From Luteibacter sp. 9135 (GTDB lineage Bacteria > Pseudomonadota > Gammaproteobacteria > Xanthomonadales > Rhodanobacteraceae), in NCBI RefSeq assembly GCF_000745005.1, contig NZ_JQNB01000001.1:2349501-2413500 (forward strand): a DNA stretch of 64,000 bases, read 5' to 3'. A program made the position numbers and the translations under genes. Shown here one piece after another: positions 25,333 to 33,700 of the stretch (position 1 is its first letter; each line of letters starts with the position of its first letter). The notes under the pieces were generated by a model. The model did no database searches and had not been told where the DNA came from. It saw only the letters and a list, made by a program, of their open reading frames with translations.

Positions 25333-26685
25333 TCAGAAGCAACAGGCCACGTCATCCCGCGCGATGATCTGGCTGCCGTTATTCGAGTGATCTCGCTTGC
25401 CGTCCGTATCGAAGCTAGCTCGGCTCACGTCCCGAGTCAGACGCCCGTCGTGGCTGATGAATCTGTCTCGCCATGGCGTAAACGGCCACAAAGGCCGCAG
25501 CAACGCCGGACGCCGCGCCCACGCCGAGTGCCTGGCGCGGGCCCCAATGGTTGCTACCCATCCCACCATCGGCGCCCCGAGCGGCGTTCCTCCAAGGGCG
25601 ATGGCCACACGTAATGCCATCACCCGTCCCCGCATAGCGGGCTCCGTCGTGAGCTGCATCAGGCTGTTGGTCGCGTTCGTGAAGGTCAAGGCGGCGACGC
25701 CGATGACCACCAACGCACCGGCGAACAGCCAATAGTTCGGGGCGATAGCGGCCAGGGCGCAGCCCAGTCCAAACACGGCGGACCCGATCAGCAAGGCATT
25801 GAATCCTGGTCGGTCGCGGCCGGCGGCAAGTAGCGCCCCTGAGATGGTACCGATAGCCATGGTCGACGACAGCAGGCCATAGCCACGTGCATCGGCGTGG
25901 AGGACATTGACGGCCATGGTTGAGATAAAGATCGGGAAGTTCAGTCCGAACGTGCCGATCAGGAACAACATCGCCAGGATCGCCCTGAGGTCGGGTCGGG
26001 ACCACACATAGCGCCACCCCTCGGTCAGGCTCCCTCTCGTTCTATAGGCCCGAGCGTTTGCGTGCAGACCGGAAAGGCGGAGCAGGAATAGGGAAGCCAG
26101 AACCGCGATAAAGCTGGCGCCGTTGAGCAGGAATGCCCAACCGGTGCCCACCGAAGCGATGACCAGACCGGCCACCGCTGGCCCGATCATGCGCGCCGCG
26201 TTGAACGACGTCGAGTTGAGCGCGATCGCATTGGGCAGGTCCGCGTCGCCGACCAGTTCGGTCACAAAGGTCTGGCGCACGGGGGCGTCAAAGGCCGAGG
26301 CGCAGCCGGACAGAAACGCGAAGACATCGACATGCCAGAGCTGGACGCCGCCGGTGACAGTGAGAAGCCCCAGCGCTAAGGCAAGAACGCCCATGGTTGC
26401 CTGGGTCGCCATCAGGAGCTTGCGCTGGTTGTAGTGATCGGCCGCGAAGCCGGTCCAAGGCAGCAGCAGGAGCTGTGGCCCGAACTGAAGGGCCATGACG
26501 GTGCCCACGGCCGAGGCGTCGTGATGGGTGAGTTGGGTGAGGACCAGCCAGTCCTGGGCCGTGCGCTGCATCCATGTCCCGACATTCGACACGAGCGCTC
26601 CGGCGGCCCAGATCCGGTAGTTGGAATTCCTCAGCGAACGGAAGACGCCCGCCGGTGCCACACTCACGAGACGAGAAGAAGCCAT
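25333..26685 (-). CDS. MFS exporter (EntS-like) with frameshifted C-terminus
   Basis: A 450-residue major-facilitator protein of the EntS/MFS_3 type, with about eleven clear membrane helices up to roughly residue 375 and the loop GRVMALR near 360. After APMVGWVA the reading frame turns into an Arg/His-rich, non-membrane tail of about 75 residues. Another minus-strand frame continues sensibly as NHWGPRQALGVGAASG followed by a twelfth helix, and stops at 25415. One base is therefore missing near 25549-25556, either a real mutation or a sequencing error. It follows the isochorismatase-like gene by 7 bp in a marR-led operon. Drug or siderophore export is possible. Confidence 0.85.
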   Translation of the reverse strand: MASSRLVSVAPAGVFRSLRNSNYRIWAAGALVSNVGTWMQRTAQDWLVLTQLTHHDASAVGTVMALQFGPQLLLLPWTGFAADHYNQRKLLMATQATMGVLALALGLLTVTGGVQLWHVDVFAFLSGCASAFDAPVRQTFVTELVGDADLPNAIALNSTSFNAARMIGPAVAGLVIASVGTGWAFLLNGASFIAVLASLFLLRLSGLHANARAYRTRGSLTEGWRYVWSRPDLRAILAMLFLIGTFGLNFPIFISTMAVNVLHADARGYGLLSSTMAIGTISGALLAAGRDRPGFNALLIGSAVFGLGCALAAIAPNYWLFAGALVVIGVAALTFTNATNSLMQLTTEPAMRGRVMALRVAIALGGTPLGAPMVGWVATIGARARHSAWARRPALLRPLWPFTPWRDRFISHDGRLTRDVSRASFDTDGKRDHSNNGSQIIARDDVACCF

Positions 26686-26692
26686 ACCATTT

Positions 26693-27256
26693 TCAGGTGC
26701 CCCTTATTGCCAAGAGATCGATGACCTCTTGGGCCGTGCCCGTTTCACCCAGCTTCGGAAAAACATGCCGGCTGCTATGGTCATGCGTCTCGGAACGTGC
26801 GTCCGTCATGGCGTCGAGGGCCAGCGTGACATTGAATCCGTGCTCATAGGCTTGGCGCGCGGTGGACTCGACACCCGTCCCGGTGGCGACACCGATGATG
26901 ACGACCTGAGTAACATCCAGCGCGGTTAGCTGATCTTTGAGGTCGGTGTTGGCGAACGCGCCCCAGGTTCGCTTCGCCACGACGAGATCGCTCGGCTGTT
27001 GATCGAGTTCGGGGATGAAGTCAGTCCACCCCTCTGGGAACGATCCGCCATGACGCGGCCGCTCCGTGCGGCCTTGCGCTACGCCGACGACCTTGACGAG
27101 AACGACCGGCAGGCCGCGTTCGCGAAACGCATCGAGCAGCGCCCGCGAGCGATCCACGACCCCGGCAATGGGATGAATAAAAGGGGAGGCGACGATGCCC
27201 TTTTGCAGGTCGACGATGATGAGGGCGGTGTTTGGGTCGAGCGTGGTGAGGGCCAT
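26693..27256 (-). CDS. Isochorismatase-like hydrolase lacking the catalytic Cys
   Basis: A 187-residue protein of the isochorismatase/cysteine-hydrolase fold. Asp16 (IIVDLQKG) and Lys95 (VVAKRTWGAF) of the usual triad are present, but the Cys expected in the VExT motif is Gly128 (ATGTGVEST). Cys-dependent amidase chemistry should therefore be lost. Members with true isochorismatase activity can work without it, so a vinyl-ether hydrolase or a non-amidase role is possible. AGGAACC precedes the ATG. It lies 24 bp after a marR gene and 7 bp before an MFS gene on the same strand. Confidence 0.85.
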   Translation of the reverse strand: MALTTLDPNTALIIVDLQKGIVASPFIHPIAGVVDRSRALLDAFRERGLPVVLVKVVGVAQGRTERPRHGGSFPEGWTDFIPELDQQPSDLVVAKRTWGAFANTDLKDQLTALDVTQVVIIGVATGTGVESTARQAYEHGFNVTLALDAMTDARSETHDHSSRHVFPKLGETGTAQEVIDLLAIRGT

Positions 27257-27280
27257 GCTGGTTCCTGGGACGGGGTTAGC

Positions 27281-27733
27281 TCAAAAGTCGGCAAGACGCT
27301 GCAGCAGCTTCATGGCCGCCGCGAGTTCGCGTTGTTCCTGGGGGGACAGTTGTGCCTGCAGGGCACGGACCAGCCAGTCTTCCTTGGCAGCCCGTGTCTC
27401 TTTAAGGGTCTTCCGAAAACTCGGCGTCAGGTCGACGAGGGTTTGCCGACCATCGCTGGGATCGGGGGCGCCGCTAACGGCCTTCATCGCCTCCAGCTTG
27501 GCCACCGTGATACGCATGGATTGCGGGCGGACGCTTTCGGCTCGAGCCAGGGCAGACACGGTGGTGGCCCCGTCACGATCCAAGCGGAGGAGCACCGACT
27601 TCTGAGCGGACGTGAAGTCACCTGGGTGAGCTTGCTCCCGCAACCGTCGCGTCAGCTTTCCCAGGGAGATGCGAAGTTCGCCAGCAAGGGAAGCTGCTGA
27701 GAGTGTGTTGGGTGTGAGCGAGGAATGGGCCAT
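27281..27733 (-). CDS. MarR-family transcriptional regulator
   Basis: A 150-residue winged-helix repressor. The core includes FTSAQKSVLLRLDRDGATTVSALARAE (helix-turn-helix), RPQSMRITVAKLEA as recognition helix, and the wing SGAPDPSDGRQTLVDLT, then a C-terminal dimerisation helix. I start at ATG 27733, since the in-frame extension to 27877 has no family resemblance. It heads an apparent three-gene operon with the isochorismatase-like and MFS genes, so it probably represses itself and both of them in response to an aromatic or phenolic ligand. The ligand is not known. Confidence 0.92.
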   Translation of the reverse strand: MAHSSLTPNTLSAASLAGELRISLGKLTRRLREQAHPGDFTSAQKSVLLRLDRDGATTVSALARAESVRPQSMRITVAKLEAMKAVSGAPDPSDGRQTLVDLTPSFRKTLKETRAAKEDWLVRALQAQLSPQEQRELAAAMKLLQRLADF

Positions 27734-27741
27734 GTATGGAC

Positions 27742-27780
27742 CGTAACATAAATACAGGAAATATGTACAGGTAAGCTGTA
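27742..27780. promoter_or_regulatory. Possible MarR operator/promoter
   Basis: The AT-rich stretch just upstream of the marR start contains two TACAGG half-sites (in ATACAGGAA and GTACAGGTA) and partial dyad symmetry around ATATGTAC. Position and composition fit an autoregulated marR promoter, but no clean palindrome is present. Confidence 0.3.
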
Positions 27781-28005
27781 ATGATTTTGGAGCTGGGTGC
27801 TGGCTTGCCACCGATGCGGCGCGCACGTATGCAACACCTTGGGCGGGGTCGGGCGAGTTCAAATTCATGACCGACATCCTTCAGTTCGCGGAAGGCGTGC
27901 CAGACCTTGATCCCATTCGCAAGCCATCTCATCAAGACGAACGTTCTCGCACAGACGGTTCACGTCGACTTCGAACGCCATCCAATGAACTGTCTAAGCA
28001 CGAAT

Positions 28006-28899
28006 TCACTGTGCAGTGCGAATACTCAGCCGTTCTTGCGTGAATCGGACGAAGGCGAGCGCGGCGTCTGTGATTGCTCGAGCCGACATCGTTAAGGCGT
28101 GCACCGGCACACCGGGGCTTTCCGTAGCCTCGTGGACAACGGTGAGGCTACCGCTCCGGATATCCTCCTCGCACAGGCAAGCAGGCAGACGTGCGAAGCC
28201 AAGGCCGGTACGAACGGAGGCGAGTAATACGGCAATGTCACTGGTCACCATTCTTGCTTCACCTTGCTTGCTGGGTCGAAAAAGCAAGTTCATCGGCGCG
28301 CCTGGGCCGGCATACGCGAGCACATCGCGATCCGCGATGCGGTCGACGCTGGGTGACGGTCCCAGGCGCCTCACCAGTTCGGGCACCGCGACGGTAACGG
28401 TTGGCATGTGCGTGAGCACTCGTGCGACGACGTCCGTGCTATCGGGCAGGTTATCGCGCACCGATAGGACGACATCTGCCTGCTGCCGGATGAGCGGCTC
28501 GAAGTCGCCGTTGCTCGTGGTCAACCACACGCGCATCTGAGGATGATCCGCGGAGAACTCCGGCAGAATATTTGACAGCAAGGGCATCAGCAGGCTGTGC
28601 ACATGAATTCTCAACGACCGGCCCCCGACATCGGTATCTGTGGCCGCACGTTCTGCAGCCACGGCCGCCTCGCACATTGCAGAGGCATGCCTGTATACCT
28701 CCTCACCAATGGGCGTAACGGAGAAGCGCCGAGCATTCCGGTGCAAGAGCTGCACTCCAAGGCGCCGTTCCAGTGCCTTAATACGGCGGCTCAGCAGGGA
28801 TCGCGTAGTCCGCAGGTGCTCGGCGGCTACTGAAAAGCTTCCAGCCTCAATCACCTGCACCAATAGGAACAGGTCCGCCATATCGTTGGTCCGCTTCAT
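28006..28899 (-). CDS. LysR-family transcriptional regulator
   Basis: A 297-residue LysR-type regulator. The N-terminal helix-turn-helix is FLLVQVIEAGSFSVAAEHLRTTRSLLSRRIKALERRLG (quoted in part by residues 10-47), and a periplasmic-binding-like effector domain spans about 90-297. It belongs to the AphB/DsdC-like group by its RTTRSLLSRRI recognition helix. ATG 28899 gives the usual family length; an upstream in-frame start at 29175 would overlap the divergent response-regulator gene. The 166-bp gap to that TTG start is a possible shared control region. The target is unknown; neighbours are the marR operon and the two-component genes. Confidence 0.93.
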   Translation of the reverse strand: MKRTNDMADLFLLVQVIEAGSFSVAAEHLRTTRSLLSRRIKALERRLGVQLLHRNARRFSVTPIGEEVYRHASAMCEAAVAAERAATDTDVGGRSLRIHVHSLLMPLLSNILPEFSADHPQMRVWLTTSNGDFEPLIRQQADVVLSVRDNLPDSTDVVARVLTHMPTVTVAVPELVRRLGPSPSVDRIADRDVLAYAGPGAPMNLLFRPSKQGEARMVTSDIAVLLASVRTGLGFARLPACLCEEDIRSGSLTVVHEATESPGVPVHALTMSARAITDAALAFVRFTQERLSIRTAQ

Positions 28900-29065
28900 G
28901 CTTGTATGACTTGCGTTAGGTGCGCGATACCTTAAATGGATGGTTTGGCGCCGCTTTTGGCGGAGGGACCAAGGTCTTTGGTCGCGGGCAAAGTCGTTTG
29001 AGTCGTCTATACTCTTCAGCCGAAGGGGGCCTCGTGCGCCCCTCGGCAGTACACCGGGGGTTTGC

Positions 29066-29872
29066 TTGAATACCTTGAATCCGCCACACATTCTGGTCGT
29101 CGATGACCGGCCTGAGGAGATTGGCGCACTCGTTGCGGCCCTCCGTACTGAAGGGTGGCGGGTCAGTCTCGTCACGAACGCGAGCCAAGGGGTTCAACGC
29201 GCGCAAACGATGGCGCCGGACCTCATGCTGCTCGATGTGCGCATGCCACACATGGACGGATTTGCCGTCAGTCGTCTGCTTCAGGAAATGCCGCAGTTAA
29301 AAGGGACGCCGATGGTGTTTCTGACCTCGGCCAATAGTGTTGAGGAGCGGTTGGAGGGGCTCAGCCACGGCGGCGTCGATTACATCCTGAAAGACTGCCA
29401 TCCGGCCGAGCTTGTGGCACGGGTTCGCATCCATCTGAGGCTCTCGCCCCGGTCTGTCATCGCGCCGGACCATGGAACGTCCGCCGCATCGCTGACCGCC
29501 GACGAGGTGGTCCTGCAAGCCGCCATGCGACTTCTCCGGCGTCGCCTCGCGGAGCCTCTGTCGCTGGACGAGGTAGCGCGTGAAGTGGGAACGTATGACA
29601 AGCGTTTGTCAGCCATCTTCCGGGAACACCTTGGCACCACGGTATTTGCCTGGCTGCGGGAGGAGCGCATTCAGCGAAGCCGGCGCCTGCTGGTCGAGAC
29701 CACATTGAATATGCAAGACATCGCACTCGAGATAGGTTTTCGGAGCGCGTGCAACTTCACCACGGCGTTCCGGGAGCGCTGGGGCGTTACGCCCACGCGA
29801 TTCCGCCAGGTGTCTCAAGAGGAAGCCGCTGGGGACGCCCGCGCGAAGGCCGGGGTCACCGCCGCGTGCTGA
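29066..29872 (+). CDS. Response regulator with AraC-type output
   Basis: A 268-residue two-component regulator. The receiver (about 7-125) has acidic residues Asp13/Asp14, phospho-acceptor Asp57 in LLDVRMP, Thr in FLTSANS and Lys in YILKDCHPAEL. An AraC/XylS-type DNA-binding domain (about 160-258) follows, with SLDEVAREVGTYDKRLSAIF and QDIALEIGFRSACNFTTAF. I chose TTG 29066 because ACCGGGGG precedes it and the receiver starts at once; no ATG fits. Its last seven bases overlap the GTG of the kinase gene, so the two are co-expressed partners. The expected target is the adhesin operon that follows. Confidence 0.88.
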   Translation: MNTLNPPHILVVDDRPEEIGALVAALRTEGWRVSLVTNASQGVQRAQTMAPDLMLLDVRMPHMDGFAVSRLLQEMPQLKGTPMVFLTSANSVEERLEGLSHGGVDYILKDCHPAELVARVRIHLRLSPRSVIAPDHGTSAASLTADEVVLQAAMRLLRRRLAEPLSLDEVAREVGTYDKRLSAIFREHLGTTVFAWLREERIQRSRRLLVETTLNMQDIALEIGFRSACNFTTAFRERWGVTPTRFRQVSQEEAAGDARAKAGVTAAC

Positions 29873-32800
29873 CCTGGTTACGGGGCGCAGCATGCGCACT
29901 TTTAGTGCTTGCGCTGGGTGCGCCGGCCGTCGCCGGCACTCCCTCGGCGCATGTGCAGCTGCCCCTGGTGGTCTACGACCAGAATACAGGCCTGTCGAGC
30001 TTGTCCGTGGTCCGGCTCCTGGAGGACCAGCATCATTTTGTTTGGGCCGGAACCGAGCAGGGCCTTTATCGTTTTGACGGCATCGGTTTCAATCCGATGC
30101 GCGAAAAGGACGGTTTCCAGACCTCCGAGGTCGTGAGCCTGGCCGAGGACGACGACGGACATGTCTGGGCTGGCACCAGGGCGGGCTTACAGTCGCAAGA
30201 CGACAGCGGGACGTTCTCCTGGGTGCGGCCGGATGGCCGGACCATGCTCGTGGATCGAGGGCAGACTTTGGCGCCGGACGGGCAGGACGGCATGTTGGTG
30301 GTCACCGGGCACCACCTCGTCCGCCTGAAACGGCAGGCGGCCGATCGATGGACGGCGAGCCCGTGGCCGGAAGAGACCGCCGGCAAAGAACCACCCTTTC
30401 AGGTCGCCGCCGTCTATCGCCATGGTGGCCAGATCTGGTTCGGGTGCGATGAAGCCGTGTGCCGGTCGAGTAACGGCGTCCTGACCCGATTTACCGCAGC
30501 GCAAGGCGTCCCCGCCGATAAATGGGTAGGTTTTTTGGTCGCTCGTGACGGCACGGTCTGGGCGCGCGGGTTGCGCAGCGTCGTTGCGCTCGCTGCCGAC
30601 GGGTCGGCGTTCGTCGCGCACGACATCCCGGGCGGGCACGGCGAGGTGGCGGCGACCAGTATTGATCTGGCACAAGATGGCGAGGGGCGCATTGTCACGC
30701 GCTCGGACGCAGGCATTGCGCGCTGGGCCGGCGGCCGATGGGACCTTCTGGACACGCACAACGGACTGCCGGGCGTTGGGATTTCCGCTCTGATCGCCGA
30801 CCACGACGGCGCGCTGTGGGCGGGAACCTACGGCCGAGGGGTGCTTTATTGGAGCAGCGCTGGCGCCGTCGAAAACTGGACCTCCAATCAGGGGCTCAGT
30901 GATAGCCTCATTTGGTCCATCACCCGAGCAGGTCCTGACTCGATTTGGGTGGCGGGCGAAAGCGGCGGAGAAGTCATTGTTCCGTCCGAAGGGCGTGCCC
31001 ACCGATGGCCTGTGAGCGTGCCTCCTCCTGTCCAGGCGCATGCTGTGCTCACGGGTCCGGGTGGATCCATCTGGTATTTCCTGTTCGATGGTCGGGTGGT
31101 CCGGTATGAGCCGAAAGACCATCGCAGTGTGCAAGTCGCGCAACTGCCCTACCTCATTCGCGGAGCACATCGGGACGGGTCCGGGCGCTTTTGGATTTAC
31201 ACGATGGGCGGGCTTTACGAGCTTGACCCGGTCTCCGGGTCGGCTGTGCACGTGGCTCCGAGCTTGATTCCTTCCACGATGTGTTCCGACCTGGCGGAAG
31301 ACGCCGCCGGGCGACTATGGCTCGCCTGCAACTCTGGCTTGTATCGCCACAACGAGAGTGGATGGGCACGTGTTCGCGTCCTTCCGGGTGAGTCTCCGGG
31401 AGGCTATGAAAACGTCGCAGTAACCCCCGACGGACACCTCTGGCTCAGTTCGTTGCAACCAGGCCTTGTCATGGGGCTCGCTGGGGATGGCGAAAGCCTC
31501 ACCATGGAATCGGTCAACGACCCGCTATTGGCCGCGACGCGCCTTTATTTTCTGCGTTCGGACAACCAAGGCCGGGTTTGGGCGGGCGGCGGCAAGGGCG
31601 TCGATGTCCTTGCGGATGGAATATGGACGCGTCTATCCAGCCGCGACGGCTTGTTGTGGGACGAGACCAACCATGGCGCTTTTTTTGCGGATGCCGAGGG
31701 GTCGGTCTGGATCGGAACCCCCGTCGGATTGACCCACGTGCTCAAGCCCGCGGACCTGCTGGCGCCTAGAACGATGACGCCGCAGCTTTTTCCGGCGCGC
31801 TACGGGGACCGTCCCGTGGCATCGGACGCTCTGCCGTACGAACGCGGCGCACCTTTGACGATCGCGTTTGGTGTCTCGGGCAACAGTGCCGGGCATCCCG
31901 TGCACTTTCGCTATCGTCTCAAGCCACTGGACCGCGACTGGGTCGATACAAGTCAGCGGGAGGTCCGCTACGCCTCGCTTCCCTGGGGCCACTACCAGTT
32001 CGAAGTCCAGGTCGTGGACGAAAACCGGCGAACAGTGTCGGCCATTGCCTCGCTCGAGGCGACCATCCAGGCACCCTGGTGGATGACCCCCGGCGCCTTC
32101 ATTGCCCTCGCCTTGGCCATCGTGGGCCTAGCGGTGGGAGCGTGGCGCTGGCGGACCCAAGTTCTCGTTGCACATGCCCGCCGCTTGGAGGGGATCGTCG
32201 TGGAACGCACCAAGGAGCTTCGCGCGCTTCTGCACGCCCGGCGCCGTTTGCTCGCGCACATTGGGCACGATCTGCGTTCGCCGCTCTCAGCCATCGTGAA
32301 TGTGGCACGGCAGTGGCGCTGGACTGGACCGGATGTCGAACACCCCCGGACGATTGAGCGTCACGCGCGAATGCTCATGGAACTCATCGACGAGGTCGTG
32401 GAATTCTCGCGGGGCGAACTGACGGACGTGCTGCTGGAGCCGGCACCTGGTTACCTTTACCGCTTCCTCCACGAGGCCACGGAAGAGGGCGCACTCCTTG
32501 CCCAGTCCAACAACAACCGGCTTAACGTATCCATTGGCACAGACCTTCCGGCCGTGGTCGAGCTGGACTTTCGGCGCCTGCGTCAGGTGCTTTCAAATCT
32601 CCTGGGCAACGCCGCCAAGTACACCCGGAATGGCGAAATCGTCTTTACGGTCGAGGCTCGGATCTCCGCTCTTGGTCGTTCGAGCCGGCTGCGCTTCGCG
32701 GTCGAAGACACGGGCATCGGTTTGGGAGGCATGGGCGCAGAGACACTTCTCGAACCGTTCGTCCGGGGCACCAACATCAGTGATGCACCCGGAAGCGGAC

Positions 32801-33408
32801 TGGGCCTTGCCATCGTGGCGCAACTCTTGAGTCGCATGGGGTCTCGGCTAGAGGCGGGAGACAGTTCACGGGGAACGGGAAGCCGTTTCTCGTTCGAGAT
32901 CGAAGTTCCTTTGGCGGACGAGTACGATGTCGAGCCGGACTTGGCTATGGGCCAGGACCCTGTCGCGGTGGAGGGTCACGGCAGAGCGGTGATCGTGGCC
33001 GAGCCCGATGCAGCCCGCCGCGCCGTTTTGTGCGACTTGCTGGACGGCTATGGATTCCAGTCCATGCCCGTGGATTCGGCGAGAGGCCTCGACGGCCTTG
33101 AAGCCACGCGGCCGGCCCTCATCATTGCCGAGCATCGGTGGCCGGGGGGAGGAGAGGGGACGGTGATCCCACGCCTAAGCGAGCGCCTGCCTGGCGTCCC
33201 TGTCCTGATATTTACTGCTGTTCCGCCGACTCCCGCCGACGCATCACGCTCACCAACAGCAGTGATGCTGCTGAAGCCGTCCGACGCAGCGGAGGTCATG
33301 TCCTGCGTGGCACGGCTGATCGACCCATCCGACGGCCATTCACATCCGGAGCCTTTCGCCCCTGCGCGCCCGACGTCCCCTCCAGCAAAGAACGTCCGAC
33401 CCGTTTAA
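29866..33408 (+). CDS. Beta-propeller hybrid sensor kinase with Glu-substituted receiver
   Basis: A 1180-residue sensor. A signal peptide (about 1-23) leads to a periplasmic two-component-regulator propeller (about 30-650, with repeated VWAGTxxGL-type blades), a Y_Y_Y domain (about 660-735) ending in VDENRR, one membrane helix (about 739-761), a HisKA helix with His801 in IGHDLRSPL, a HATPase domain with NLLGNAAKYTRNG, EDTGIGL and GSGLGLA, and a C-terminal receiver-like domain (about 1038-1175). In that domain the phospho-Asp position is Glu1089 (LIIAEHRWPGG) and the acidic pair is degraded (VAEPDAAR), though Lys1137 remains. The GTG start overlaps the regulator gene. Such HTCS-like sensors often read glycans. 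Confidence 0.92.
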   Translation: MLTWLRGAACALLVLALGAPAVAGTPSAHVQLPLVVYDQNTGLSSLSVVRLLEDQHHFVWAGTEQGLYRFDGIGFNPMREKDGFQTSEVVSLAEDDDGHVWAGTRAGLQSQDDSGTFSWVRPDGRTMLVDRGQTLAPDGQDGMLVVTGHHLVRLKRQAADRWTASPWPEETAGKEPPFQVAAVYRHGGQIWFGCDEAVCRSSNGVLTRFTAAQGVPADKWVGFLVARDGTVWARGLRSVVALAADGSAFVAHDIPGGHGEVAATSIDLAQDGEGRIVTRSDAGIARWAGGRWDLLDTHNGLPGVGISALIADHDGALWAGTYGRGVLYWSSAGAVENWTSNQGLSDSLIWSITRAGPDSIWVAGESGGEVIVPSEGRAHRWPVSVPPPVQAHAVLTGPGGSIWYFLFDGRVVRYEPKDHRSVQVAQLPYLIRGAHRDGSGRFWIYTMGGLYELDPVSGSAVHVAPSLIPSTMCSDLAEDAAGRLWLACNSGLYRHNESGWARVRVLPGESPGGYENVAVTPDGHLWLSSLQPGLVMGLAGDGESLTMESVNDPLLAATRLYFLRSDNQGRVWAGGGKGVDVLADGIWTRLSSRDGLLWDETNHGAFFADAEGSVWIGTPVGLTHVLKPADLLAPRTMTPQLFPARYGDRPVASDALPYERGAPLTIAFGVSGNSAGHPVHFRYRLKPLDRDWVDTSQREVRYASLPWGHYQFEVQVVDENRRTVSAIASLEATIQAPWWMTPGAFIALALAIVGLAVGAWRWRTQVLVAHARRLEGIVVERTKELRALLHARRRLLAHIGHDLRSPLSAIVNVARQWRWTGPDVEHPRTIERHARMLMELIDEVVEFSRGELTDVLLEPAPGYLYRFLHEATEEGALLAQSNNNRLNVSIGTDLPAVVELDFRRLRQVLSNLLGNAAKYTRNGEIVFTVEARISALGRSSRLRFAVEDTGIGLGGMGAETLLEPFVRGTNISDAPGSGLGLAIVAQLLSRMGSRLEAGDSSRGTGSRFSFEIEVPLADEYDVEPDLAMGQDPVAVEGHGRAVIVAEPDAARRAVLCDLLDGYGFQSMPVDSARGLDGLEATRPALIIAEHRWPGGGEGTVIPRLSERLPGVPVLIFTAVPPTPADASRSPTAVMLLKPSDAAEVMSCVARLIDPSDGHSHPEPFAPARPTSPPAKNVRPV

Positions 33409-33469
33409 GCGCTGGGGCTGCTTACTTTTCGTTGAATCCCGTTAGTCGCTCTTTTGAATGGGCGGAACG

Positions 33470-33488
33470 TGTCACGCCGGGCGTGACA
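33470..33488. promoter_or_regulatory. Perfect palindrome upstream of the adhesin gene
   Basis: TGTCACGCC, one centre base, GGCGTGACA: nine-base perfect arms. It lies 62 bp after the kinase stop and 212 bp before the adhesin start, in the only gap of the module, so it is a candidate operator for the adhesin operon. Confidence 0.5.
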
Positions 33489-33700
33489 TAAGTTCCCGTC
33501 TGGCGGCCTTACGACGCCGCGCCCGGGTTTCTAGAATCGGCCCGCTGCCGCGACGCCGTTCGCATTTTTTGCGACTGCCGACGCGACCACTTGCAAGCGA
33601 GCGCGACGCTGTCCTGCCGACGCACTGTGACGGCCAGGCTTGCGTCGCGATTTTCTCGCGCTGCGCGCAACCGATCGCATCAAATCAGGGCCCCGCAACA

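Noticed and set aside
25415-26017. 200-residue separate minus-strand gene
   Set aside because: Only its last 50 residues make sense, and they are the displaced C-terminus of the MFS exporter.
29749-29865. Upstream N-terminal extension of the hybrid kinase
   Set aside because: The extension overlaps the regulator gene and lacks sense; GTG 29866 begins directly at a signal peptide.
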